Below the pieces are notes generated by a model, which saw only the letters and a list, made by a program, of their open reading frames with translations, made no database searches and was not told the DNA's origin. Shown in pieces: positions 28,728 through 39,672 of a stretch of 64,000 bases of DNA. Positions within the stretch are counted from its first letter, which is position 1, and each line of letters begins with the position of its first letter. The translations under genes and the position numbers were made by a program. The stretch lies in NCBI GenBank assembly GCA_030867875.1, contig JAOWCC010000442.1:310001-374000 (forward strand), written 5' to 3'. Source of the stretch: Actinernus sp. WN-2022. Lineage: Eukaryota; Cnidaria; Anthozoa; Actiniaria; Actinernidae.

Positions 28728-29352
28728 TCAAACTCAATGCATTGAGGTTTCTTCAGTTTTCCCCATATTAACAGACATGTAACAGTATATTAATGTCTCT
28801 CAATCCAGTAGAAAGACTAGCTGTGTAGTTGACCTGACAGTTCAGTTACCCATTGCCTAATTTTACGGCCGGGAATAGATTTCTGACAATGACTCATAGA
28901 AATCGATATCTCCTTGTCTCGCCTTGTCTGAGAGCTTTGACCTTTGTTATCTGAGCGCGCCTGACGAAATCTACCCTGAGATTATAATGCGATACCTTTT
29001 ATATCTAAACGTGTTTAGAAACACTTAAGTTGAGATTGTATTTCGCTTACGTTTTTATATCTGTCCAGACAGCGCAGATCTAATGTATTACGTTGTTCGT
29101 GTATTTTTAGGTCTATAACAGTTCTTTTACAAGAATCAGAAGATGAAAAAGTAGTTAAAAAGAACTGTAGCGCCTCGAAGTCTTACGTGTTGCTCATTTC
29201 ACATTCCCACAGTGGTAATTATACGGTAATGATATTATGTGATGTAAACAGCGTTAAATAAATCTATAACGTTTAATGCGCATGCCTCCTGCTTTATCGC
29301 TCGATCACAGCGTCTCCGACCCACATTGTTAGTTGCAAAGGTCTGAACTGAT
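28728..29352. repeat. Dispersed direct repeat, copy B
   Basis: Partner of 25640-26460, with small indels (for example an added CGTGTTTAGAAACACTTAAG stretch near 29010). Confidence 0.85.
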
Positions 29353-29384
29353 CAACTTCTGTCGTTGATAGAACAAAACAAAAA

Positions 29385-29578
29385 AAGACACAGACTGCAT
29401 TTTAAGACTCCGGCTGCTGCCACAGCAGCGCCGGAGTAATAATAATAAAAAAAAGACACAGACTGCATTTTAAGACTCCGGCTGCTGCCATAGCAGCGCC
29501 GGAGTAATAATAATTAAAAAAAGACACAGACTGCATTTTAAGACTCCGGCTGCTGCCATAGCAGCGCCGGAGTAATAA
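29385..29578. repeat. 68-bp tandem repeat with GC-rich hairpin, three copies
   Basis: GACACAGACTGCATTTTAAG begins at 29387, 29455 and 29523 (period 68). Each unit holds the hairpin CTCCGGCTGCTGCC/GCAGCGCCGGAG in an AT-rich spacer. Confidence 0.92.
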
Positions 29579-30399
29579 ACGGTCACTCGTTTAGTTCCCT
29601 GACCGACACGGGACTTGATTGCTTTAAAGTTTGCCACTAAGCGCAAATCATAACAGTAAATAAACTTTAGCTTCTGTAGTTTCACATTTTCGGTAGATCC
29701 TTGTGTAGTTAAACGTTTTGGCTGAAATTATTGCAACTGTTTGAAGTCCTGGCATGTTTTTCGAAAATTAGAATCTCAAGTTCTCGGAGTGTGAATTTTC
29801 ACGTGCAATCAGTCAGGCGTGAACGTGACAGTCTGTCAAATTGCTGAAACTTTCTGGGAATGTGAACACAGTTTTGAAGCCAATTCGTAATGAAAAGACG
29901 TGCAATAAACTTATATACTCTTACCAGAAAACCTCTACTGGGAATGTGGTATTCCTGTTGAATGCAAATTGCGCTTTAATACATTGAAAGTTTTCCAAAA
30001 CATTGAAGGTTGAAATTAGCATATTACAATCGTCTCAACAATCGCTAAACGCACGTGCAAGTCAAAGACGTGGATCGAACTTCAAGTACCGTACCAAAAC
30101 GCTGTCGAAATAACTTGCTGTGCACAGATTTTATTTAAGCTTAAAGCGTTCATTTCTATTCGGATCTCAAAGTTCTTTCATTGCATTGGTCTTGTAACTT
30201 TTTGCTTTGTATAACTTCTAGCCATTGAACCGAAAAGTAGGGCATCAAATTCTTAAAAGTTTTGTGTTTGTTTTGCGGTTGAGCGAAAAAAAGCGGGTTA
30301 TCAACTTTGTGCAGGTTCTTTCGATGTTGAAGATAGCGAACCAGGTAAACTACAATGTAAATAATTACGAATCAGGGTTTTGTACAATCAAATCAGCAA

Positions 30400-30568
30400 G
30401 TTGCTGTGCTGATATATCATTTGAAAAAAGGCAAAAGACAATATATATCGTTTTTCAAAAACAGCAATAAAGTTTTTGAAAACAGCAATATTGGCAGCAG
30501 CAATAGCTCTTAAAACAGCAATTGCTGCTCAGCCATATTGGGGCAATAGCGAAGAAGTTTGCGTCTTG
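30400..30568. repeat. Subterminal repeat block with CAGCAATTGCTG motifs (right)
   Basis: Carries AACAGCAATTGCTGCT and ends AAGTTTGCGTCTTGACTGTA, the complement of the left block's start. The two blocks either end one 10.4-kb element or are separate short insertions. Confidence 0.6.
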
Positions 30569-30586
30569 ACTGTAGTTAACGCTGGT

Positions 30587-31133
30587 TCACACTTGTGACA
30601 TAAGCATAAACATATTAAGCATAAGTAAAAGAAGTGTGAACCGGCATGACCTAAGCATATTAAAGTATAAGAAAAAGGAACTCATTCCTTTTTCATATAT
30701 TTATGTTGTTATGTCACAAGTGTGAACCAGACAACATACATGTAAGCATAAGAATAAACTTAAGGTAAGAACCGGGCAACATATAGCCTGCAATGCAGGC
30801 GTTTCTAGTGTTTTCCCCCGCTTTCGTGGACGTTTTCTGCTCGCGAACGAATTTCAGACGAGTAGGAATGGAGCGAGGACTAAAAGTGAGAGAAGGAGGG
30901 AGTTCCCCTAGGGTTAGCGGGGGAAAACACTAGAAACGCCTGCATTGCAGGCTAGGCAACATAAGCTGCCATCAGCATAAGCATAACGCCATAAGGAATA
31001 CATGTATCTTGTGTGTGAACCGGGTGACGTAAACATAAGCATTTCCAGGCAGCTGTGGTGATTAATTTAGCACATAGTGCGGCTGCATATGTTGCTTTTC
31101 CTATGCTTACATGTATGTCACAAGTGTGAATAT
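30587..31133. mobile_element. Foldback-type repeat with CACAAGTGTGAACC ends
   Basis: Begins GGTTCACACTTGTGACATAAG and closes ATGTCACAAGTGTGAA, with internal copies of GTGTGAACC(G/A)G. A second foldback sits inside it. The same end string recurs at 35062-35080. Confidence 0.65.
30785..30953. mobile_element. Nested MITE with 38-bp terminal inverted repeats
   Basis: AGCCTGCAATGCAGGCGTTT continues to CTAGTGTTTTCCCCCGCT at the left, with the exact complement at the right. It is inserted in the larger foldback. Confidence 0.85.
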
Positions 31134-31851
31134 TGTTATGATTATATATACTACCTTATTAGTCCAGGCATTTTATGGAAAAAATCGGTCAACCTGTGAC
31201 TAATTGCAAAAGAAGGTATTTCAACGGTTTTTTACTCAGAAACATGTCCTCTACAACATATCAAAAGTCCCAGAAAGTCCCAGTGGGGGAAGTTGCTTAA
31301 AAACGGCTTTTATTAAAACCCCAAAATAGCGCAACATGGAAACGAGGCTGGATGAAGAATATAATCTAAAAACGCATATAAAGGATCAGATCTACCAAAC
31401 AGGTGCAAAACTTTAACCATTGCTTAAATGACATTGTGTATATTGTCAAAAGCATTATTTTCATGGATATTTCGCATTTTTGTGAGATAATCCCATTATA
31501 AAATTAGAAAAAAATGGTGGCCCTAATTAAGTTGGAAGGCCGGCTAAGCTTTTCTGAAGGTTTATTTACCCAGAACACCTGCTATATTTTTTGTTATCCG
31601 TTCTAATAGTGTTTGGAATTTTACAGGGTATGATAACTTGATCTTGATATCTAATACATATATTTCACTCCCCAGACCAGCTGGTCGTCCCGGCTGGTCG
31701 TACACTGGTATCCCGAAGTGTTTATTTTTATTTCACTAAGATATGCTAGCCGCATGCATGTGCTTTTGTTATTTTTGGGCGACTGATATTATTTAAATGC
31801 TTTATGTTAGGGTTAGAAAATCAAAACAATTGTAAACAGCTTGGCGGACTC

Positions 31852-32501
31852 ATTCACCCATATCACGGTTTTACAAGTAGTCATCTTGGCTCTCTACCAA
31901 AGCCGCTCACCACCTCAAAACTAGTCTTATCCCCAAATTTAAAGGTTATACGATGTTTGGGAGCAAAGTTACAGGTCGCCAAAGTCGCGATTTTTTTACA
32001 GATGTTTGTATGGCGGACATGCAACGTTGCCCGTTGGTCCAAGTTAATAGAGTGGAATGGTTAGGAAACCCGGCAAACTTCAAAAGGGCTAACAAAGGCG
32101 CTGCGATTTAGGTTGGAAGGGGGCAAGACAAAAGATTGTGCACTATCATAGTTCATTAGCGTTCCCTGAACGACTGAACTCACGCGTTTCTATTGGCTGA
32201 ATGATTAACACATTGGAATTTCTATTGTCTTTTGTGCACGTTCAAGGTTGAAAAAAGCTAACAAAGACCTATAACAAAGGAGGTCGCTGGGTTTCCTAAC
32301 CATTCCACTCTATTAACTATGGTTGGTCATACAAATGTCTAAACAAATTCCGAATTCGCGGTCTTATATCTTCGCTCCTAAACATCGTATAAACCTTATA
32401 TTTGGGGATTTGTCTAGTTTTGAGGTGTTTTTACAGCAGTATAAACGGCTTTTTTAGAATTCAAAGAAATCGACTACTTGAGAAACCGTGATATGGGCGA
32501 A
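31852..32501. mobile_element. Foldback element (about 650 bp)
   Basis: Ends ATTCACCCATATCACGGTTT and a near-complement. Inner arms match over AGAGTGGAATGGTTAGGAAA. Arms are diverged, so the insertion is old. Confidence 0.75.
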
Positions 32502-32896
32502 TTACTCGCATCAGTCAGACAGAAACACACTGGCACCTTTGTTGTTCACGACTCTGATGAGTTCATTTCACTTCGACGCGTTTCACTGTTGGGTAGTTGT
32601 ACAAGAAACATGGCTTGAGAGGCTTGGAGAGTTTTATGCCTTGGTAAGTCCAAGTACTTCCAAATTATGTACAGTAAATGCTCACAGTAGAATCGTACAT
32701 CTTTTTTATTTAGCTTTATACATTGTAGTTAATAGGCAGTATAAATCCTCGGTGAAGATTTGCGGGATTGTGGATCCGCTTTGATTACACTCCTGCCAAG
32801 CCAAGATAGAACACTTCAAGGCTTGAAACATTTGGGAAAGAACCACAATTATGCATTTATGAAACAGGAAACTTTTCAACACTATACTAAAACTGA

Positions 32897-34540
32897 AAGT
32901 CTGTGAAGTTTCGTGCGTTGTTTGAGAAGTTGACAGAAAAGAAGGTCCTCAAGTACATTCGAGAATGCATCCACAACAGGCAGTATCTCCTCATAGCAAT
33001 GCTATTGCTGCAGTACATGGAAATGGAAATGGTGGACATACTGCGCTCCTTCAACAGAGCCGAGCGTACAGCCAACTGGGAGTCACACCTTGAAGTGCTG
33101 TCGAGAATGCTGCCATATCTCGCTGCGTCAGGCCATAACCTGTACGTAAAGTGCACTCGGATATACCTGCAGTCAATAACTGATCTTCAGAGAGATCATC
33201 AGAATCATTGGTGGCCTTCACGTGGCGAGGAGAAGTGATAGCTTTTGGGCGGGCTTGTCGGCAGATTTCATGATTGAACAGGTGCTGATGAGGAGCTTGA
33301 AGACCAGTGGGGTTTGATCTAAGGAAGGGGCTTGACGGAGCAACAACGACTCATCTGGCTGTTATCCATGCTCGCCATGCAAGAACTGACGGGCGAGCAA
33401 TTTAACTCAGGTGAGCAAAACAAGGACATGACAAAAGCAAGGCAGGCCCGCGATATGAAGGATACGCTCACCACCTGACAGTGCTGTGAATGTGGATGCG
33501 GCCAGAGCTATTGGGGAGAAGATATATTATCGTTGCTGAATGGAAAGTCTGCGGTTGAGTACACATTCAAGCGCAGTGCACAGGCTGTCACTCTTGCTTC
33601 GAAGTCCTCTGTCAAGATTGACAATGACAACGTTCAAGTAAACCCGCAACTGATGTTTCAGCGACTTATCATCGCTTTCAAAACAACTGACCTTGAAGCG
33701 CTATTCCGCTACGAGCTGTACAGCTACCCAACTGCTGTTTGATTCCCTGTTGACGCTGAGGCAGCCACAAAAACCAGCCCTTGCATATGCCCTATGGACG
33801 AAGCTATCGCCGGCGGCCAAGACACAACGAGAAGATGTTCAGTATGTTTTAGATGGCGGGGCTCTTCTCCACCGAATCCCGTTTCCGCGAGGATCTGCAA
33901 CATACCAATATGTGTGCGATTTGTATTGCACTTACCTGTCTAGGAAATATGGGAGACCGATCATTGTATTTGACGGGTATGAAGAGATGTCTACTAAGGA
34001 ATATGATGCAGCAGAGGCGCGCATCAGGAAAAGTTGGGGGCCGGAACCGTGCCTTTTCAAAAAGCATGAAAGTCACGCTTAAGAAGGATGACTTCCTTTC
34101 TAATCCAAAGAATAAGGAACGCTTTATAAACATGCTGAGCCAGGCACTCCAGAAGGCTAACTGTACGACCCATCACGCCAAGATCGACGCCGATCTTCTT
34201 ATAGTGAGAACAGCTGTGGAGTTTGCTCGAGGAAAGACCACGGTTCTTGTCGGAGATGATACCGATTTGCTAGTGCTCTTGTGCTATTATACCCGCGAAG
34301 ATGGCTGTGACCTCTACTTGAAGCCGGAGCCAAAGGCAAACACGAATGGCGTGCGCGTCTACAACATGAAGAAAGTGAAAGAACAGGTGGGTGAGGATGT
34401 TTGCAGAAACATCCCATTTCTTGCCTGTACGGAATAGGTAAGGCGATTGTCCTGAAGAAATTCCTCAATACCCCGTACTTCAAAGACCAAGCCAGGGTGT
34501 TCAGCTCTCATTCCGCTGTGGGTGATGTTATTACTGCTGG
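32897..34540 (+). pseudogene. Decayed PIN/FEN-like nuclease gene, multi-copy family
   Basis: Pieces lie in different plus frames: 32903-33238 (HNLYVKCTRIYLQSITDLQ), 33533-33742 (MLNGKSAVEYTFKR), 33693-34082 (YVLDGGALLHRIPFPRGS) and 33853-34437. The last holds the acidic motif VLVGDDTDLLVLLC, typical of PIN-like metal-dependent nucleases. At least four frame changes and a damaged stretch (33240-33530) disable it. I recall this family as high-copy in cnidarians and other invertebrates without known function. It lies inside the 31160-35059 inverted-repeat element, suggesting it is that element's own gene. Confidence 0.7.
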
Positions 34541-35091
34541 TGAAAGCGAAAGTAAGAACATGAGATATTAACTGTCAGATTTGTTTTGTTGTATACGCAC
34601 GGGAAGCGTATACCTTGAGCGGTAATGTCATTAGTGGGCTCTTTCTAGGTGCGGTAATGTCATTAGTGTTCTCTTGGTGTAGAACGTTCGTGCCACAAGC
34701 GAAAGTAAGACTGAACATGGAGTTTTAATTGAAAGATTTATTGCTTTTGTGTTTTGTCTTATCTTTTTTTACTAGATGAAAGCTCTGTAGGCGTGTATGA
34801 AGAACATTTTCTTAGTTTTGAGCAAAATGGTTCGACTTCTGGCACAAAATAGCGCAATAAAAGCAACTTCCGGTTTAGAGCCTCGTTTTCATGTTGCAGC
34901 AGAGAGCGAGTTAGCATTGGGTCCGATTTCGAGGTGTTCCCATGCTTGGATCGTTTGGGACTTTTAGTATGTTAATTTAGAGGTTAATTCTAACTGGTTG
35001 GTGATGAGAAAGCTTCTTTTGCAATTAGTCTCAGGTCCAACCATAAAATGCCTGGACTATATGTCACAAGTGTGAACCAGCCTTTTGGGCT

Positions 35092-35272
35092 CTTTCTAGG
35101 TGTATCAACGACAATGAACTAGAGCAAAACAATACCCTGAAATACAAAGAACCCTAACCTCAGAATACAATGAACTAGAGCAAAACAATACCCTGAAATA
35201 TACAAAGAACCCTAACCCCACAATAGAGTTGTTCATTGTCCTGAATTTCAGGACGTTGATACACCTAGAAAG
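35092..35272. mobile_element. MITE with CTTTCTAGGTGTATCAACG ends
   Basis: 19-bp inverted ends enclose two direct copies of a ~50-bp unit (ATGAACTAGAGCAAAACAAT ... AGAACCCTAACC). A solitary CTTTCTAGGTG string at about 34640-34650 suggests another decayed copy. Confidence 0.8.
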
Positions 35273-36064
35273 GCCCGCCTTTTGGCTTTAGACTTTAGTC
35301 ACAATCGTAGTTTGTAGCACGCCAAACTACTCTCAAAACACCAAAATAACTATGACACATCAATGGAACAATAAACACTCACCCTAAACTTTTCTAGACC
35401 TTCTTTGTAAGTTTTCCTATAAAATTTTGCCCGGCACTCAAACGCCGAAATAACTCGTACGCGTCCGCCATCTTGAAATCCGAGTCTGCAAGCAGAGTTG
35501 ACCAGCAGTCTATTGTTGTTCATTCCTCGCGCGGATATATTAAAGCATCGTGAACCAGAGAGGTTGCTTCTTTGGCGCAAGTACCGAAAGCAGCAAAGGC
35601 TTCGACGGAGCCCACGGCTACAGTTTCTGCTATGGACCCAGCACCCGTAGTAGTACTTAATAGTAATTATCATAGGACCCGTATGGCCCCGCGGGCGCTT
35701 TCCTTTCAAAACCATTTACAAAAGTCACGCGATGAAGGCTGGACGTGTATGGCGTGAGCGGGCCGAAAAAAGCCGCCGGCCCTGCACAATTTTTTCTTGC
35801 TGTTTTGCGCTTTGTTCTACAAAAAAATATGGTAAGATGATAAAAAACCTATTGATTGACTCTCGGTCATTTTGTACGTCATGACCTCGAGCCAAATATT
35901 TTCCCGTCCAGCCTTCCCACTCAGCCAATAAGTACCTATGATTGTATAATTGCTGTAACTATTGATATGTTTATCAACGGCATAAATACTTTATTATTAT
36001 TGTTATGTTAATCAAAAGTGCAGAAATACAGTAGAAGAAAGGTGCTAATGTCATAAATCTAAAG
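35273..36064. other. Gene-free stretch
   Basis: No supported gene. Frames present are short and on both strands, without recognisable motifs. Confidence 0.5.
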
Positions 36065-36640
36065 GTGCAGTTTACGATATTGCACATTCAAGAGCGCCTC
36101 AAGGTGATAGAAAAGTCTCAACAGCCCTCGTTCACATCAGTTTCCTTCAGGTGCATAGAGGACTTCGACAAATACGAAGCGCTCGCCCTTGCAGAGCAAT
36201 TAAGCCTGGTCGCCCAATTGGTGAAACACGACAAGGCGCCCTACTACGCACTCGTTCACGAGACCCTGCGAGAGCGGATCACCAAGCCAATGCAGGAGTT
36301 CAAGGCGTACCTCGTGTCCTTGCTGGTCGACAAAGATCATTAGAAGATAATGGCGTCAGTGGCGCGTGTGGAGAAGATCCTCAGCCGCGCTGACAGGCAT
36401 GCAGCCCCAGCCTCCCTCCTCGCCTCCCCAGTCGCGGCCATCTGCCAACAATTACCACTGCTACTATACTGCGGTAGACCTGGTCATTTTGCCTCGAGAT
36501 GCTCTCTGGAGAACAAGGCCCCGACCGTACCGGCCCACGTCCACTGCAATATAGTGGTGTTTCGTGCCTTATTTACGCCTACCCTACCGCTTGTTTCACC
36601 TTCTTACCTCACGCCGACGGGTATCGAGCAATAATGTTTT
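36065..36640 (+). pseudogene. Decayed ORF with CCHC zinc knuckle
   Basis: GC-rich compared with its surroundings. A first frame (to 36343) is a charged helical domain (AEQLSLVAQLVKHDKAPYY ... LRERITKPMQEFKAYLVSLL) ending in a stop. The next frame (36350-36634) contains YCGRPGHFASRC, the last part of a CX2CX4HX4C knuckle whose first Cys lies in another frame (about 36460), so at least one frameshift hits the motif. Gag-like or retroelement-derived origin is likely. Confidence 0.55.
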
Positions 36641-36854
36641 TAATGACAGTTTTGAAAGGTTAACTAAATCAGCCCTGTCGGATTACCGGGGCTCAAAGCT
36701 GCCATCCCCTTGGATTTTATATTTCCTTCTGTTTGTTATCATTTATTTCTATTTTTTGTTCTTTTCTTGCCGTTCGCTTTCAGACTCCACCTAAAAAGAG
36801 AAAGGTCGCACTACCATTCCCGGCCTGGGAACCCACATTGTCCTTCGACCCGCG

Positions 36855-37255
36855 GGACGTCCTGGTTCGGTTTATGGCCCGTGTACGCCGCACAAGATAC
36901 GTCACAGCATAGCATAATTAAGTAGTAACTAATAATGATAACTATAACAAGCGAACCAGGAGTGCCAGAAGTTCAAAAACTAAAACTGATTAAACCCTTA
37001 CTGTAGTACAGTATGGACTTCTGTAACAAAGACAAACTGGACAGTCTTATCACTTCAGAAAAGGGTGGCCAGAGTCTTACTAGATGCTCTGCCGAGACAG
37101 TCATTTGTCGATCTCTCAGTTAATTTAATTGTCTATATTCCAAATACTTTTTAAGTTATCCTATTTTTACTACTTTTGGTCGAACTCATTGCATCTAAAA
37201 GCGATTGATGGGAAGGGGTATAAAACCAAAAAATAACAAAAATTTCACAATTATC
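36855..37255. repeat. Dispersed inverted repeat with LINE 3' remnant, copy A
   Basis: Matches the reverse complement of 58065-58710 (GTGTACGCCGCACAAGATAC, TTACTGTAGTACAGTAT, CGAGACAGTCATTTGTCGAT). In the plus frame the text LQKRVARVLLDALPRQSF resembles the C-terminus of a CR1/L2-like reverse transcriptase. Confidence 0.75.
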
Positions 37256-38187
37256 CGAGATCGATCTAAAGCCAAATATGTGAACACTCGCTGAACGATC
37301 TGTGACCGATCGGAGATCGATCTAGCGAGCCCATCTCTCAGTGTGAATGATCTGTTCATTGCGGACTCGGATCGATCGATCTAAAATGGAATAGTGTGAA
37401 TGGCCCCTAAGACTCGACTCGTTTTGATGCCGTATGATCAGTATGGGAGCGAAGCTACAGGCTCGCAAAGTCGGGAAATGTTACAGGCGTTTATATGACT
37501 ATCTGTATGTTAGTACTATACAAGTTCAAGTGGTAATGGGCTCCTGACAAGGTATAACTCGTAAAATTTGTACTTTGACTCATTTCGATCTGCAGTATCG
37601 GCGGCTTTCTGTGCTATTTTCCAATAACTAACAAGACAGAGACAGTGTGGAGAATATTGCATGTGCCGCGGTAGACCAGCACTGCGAATTATTATTATAA
37701 AGAATAATTCTACAATACAATAATATAAACTGTAGAAGTGCTGGACACGCGACCGAGAGAACGAACTAACTCTAATTACCTGCTTATATACTCCTTAAAC
37801 AAAGCTATTACGCAACTAGCTTAACATAACACACTACAACGAATAACACCAATTGACATACCAAACAACACTGTACACTTGGGCGGATTACAAAACGCAC
37901 AGAGTACAATTATATGCTAAACTTCGTATCGCACATAATTTATTATTGCTGTTTTACGTAGATATTTCTTGCTTCGCTGCGCCTCTGGTGCGGCTCTACG
38001 TTCAGGGTCTTAACGGCAGTGACGACGGGACACAGAAAAGTGTTTTCTCCGGAAATTTGTTTTTTCCTTTTCCTTTAATTAATTTTCACATCCAAATTTT
38101 CGCCGAACGAAAGACGGAGTGATTTACTTTTTGACGTTCGCGTTCTCTATGGAACGTAAAACGTATGGTTTTCACGTTGTGTTTTTC
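37256..38187. other. Gene-free stretch with GATCGATC clusters
   Basis: 37257-37390 has repeated GATCGATCTA and GATCTGT strings. The rest is AT-rich without a supported gene. Confidence 0.5.
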
Positions 38188-38451
38188 CCATCGCAAACAG
38201 TTTGCGATGGCTTGATTGCTGGTTGCGATGTGGCCGAGTTAATGGCAATACAGTTTACGTTGCGTTGCGATGGATCGCATACGGATCGCAAACAATACGC
38301 AATGACAGAACTGGTTCTATCTTTACGTATTGTTTGCGATCCGTTGGCGACTCATCGCAAACGCAACATAAACTGTATTACCATTAACTCGGCCACATCG
38401 CAACCAGCAATCAAGCCATCGCAAACAGCTGTTTGCGACTGTTTGCGATGG
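38188..38451. mobile_element. Foldback rich in ATCGCAAAC motifs
   Basis: CCATCGCAAACAGTTTGCGA starts the left arm and its complement closes the right. ATCGCAAAC or GTTTGCGAT occurs about eight times, many as sub-palindromes. The arms continue through CTTGATTGCTGGTTGCGATG and GGCCGAGTTAATGG. Confidence 0.85.
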
Positions 38452-39378
38452 CTTTACGTCGATATGGAAAACAGATTTAAAAGAAAGTAAAACAATTAAT
38501 CCGTTTTTCCTTCGGCGTGAACGGAACTCTATACTCATCATTTTCGAAAATCTGGTTGTGAAAAACAATTCAAGGCGAACAAGGGAAATAGTACACACCA
38601 AATTTCGGGAGAAAACCCTTTTCTACGTCCCGTCGCATTGCCGACCTTGTTGCTTAAAGTCCCTAATATGGTAAAAGCACCACCTAATATGGTAAAAGCA
38701 CCTAATATGGTACAAGCACCATGACATTCTGAATTTAGAACTCGCGGGCAACATGCAGAATAACAAACAACGCTCCAAGATCAATGACACTAACTATGGT
38801 GCACTGAGCCAGTTCCAATGTTCTAGTTTTCCAGTGCGCGTAAATCATTTGGAACTCAATTTGAACCTAAATCTATAAAAGCCTCGATCGATCAAACGAA
38901 CATGAACGTGAACATTATCATGCAAGACTTGGACTCTCATAAACTCAAGTTGACCGCCCACCGGAAATCTTAATGAGACTTCAACTCGCGCTCTAGCCCT
39001 GCCCCGAGTTTATACTTATCAGTTCCAAAGTAAAATTCGAGTATGTTTTTCAAAGAGATTCTGAGCAATCTCGCAGTTTCAGTTTCAGTCTCGACCGCAG
39101 TTTCATAGTTAAATAAGAGCTTCCTCAATCAACATGAAAATTCTTTAGAGTACGTGCTTTTGTGAAACATGGGACGGTGTCATTTGGTTTAAATCAAATC
39201 GTCTTTAGAGTTCTTTGTTCTCTGATTAGAAAACTAACTCCAAGTGGGCCCCGTTCGAGTATACATGTCGATTTCTGTTTGCATGGCTTGGGCTGATCAT
39301 TTCGTTCGATATCCATGTCTAAGCGATTTTGCGTGAATTAACTCAGTGCTTTACTTAACCGTTCTGTTCTGTCATTAG
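38452..39378. other. Gene-free stretch
   Basis: Contains three close copies of CACCTAATATGGTAAAAGCA-like text (38670-38725). Nothing else supported. Confidence 0.5.
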
Positions 39379-39665
39379 CGAAACCCGCTGAACGCCGGTT
39401 TATTTCGATCTAAATTTCAGATGGCAGCTGATCGTAGCTTTAACACTTCAAAGACACTTTAACAAAAACAATAGGCTTGCAAATTAAATTAGTGTTCAAC
39501 CTAATTTCCTCGAACACCTGTTGCGGAGTCAGGTGTTCGAGGAAATTAGGTTGAACACTAATTTAATTTGCAAGCCTATTGTTTTTGTTAAAGTGTCTTT
39601 GAAGTGTTAAAGCTACGATCAGCTGCCATCTGAAATTTAGATCGAAATAAACCGGCGTTCAGCGG
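39379..39665. mobile_element. Near-perfect foldback (about 285 bp) with candidate TCATTAG duplication
   Basis: Arms from CCGCTGAACGCCGGTTTATT to CCTCGAACACCTG are complementary with no mismatch seen, around a loop of about 9 bp (TTGCGGAGT). TCATTAG stands at 39372-39378 and 39666-39672; the left end has about 6 extra bases before the arm. Confidence 0.8.
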
Positions 39666-39672
39666 TCATTAG

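Larger units (their letters stand above)
31160..35059. mobile_element. 3.9-kb DNA-transposon-like element with long diverged TIRs
   Basis: Left end TAGTCCAGGCATTTTATGG then ACTAATTGCAAAAGAAG; the right end carries the complement of both. More distant matches (AAAAGTCCCA, AAAATAGCGCAA, GAAACGAGG) extend the inverted repeats to roughly 170-250 bp. Base triplet TAT lies next to both ends, a possible 3-bp target duplication. Inside are a foldback and a decayed PIN-like gene, the likely element gene. Confidence 0.65.

Noticed and set aside
25640..29352. LTR retrotransposon
   Set aside because: No gag, pol or primer-binding site visible between the direct repeats.
32887..33156. Minus-strand 89-codon frame
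   Set aside because: Shadow of the decayed PIN-like gene on the plus strand.
38119..38601. Overlapping frames on both strands
   Set aside because: Generated by the palindrome at 38188-38451.
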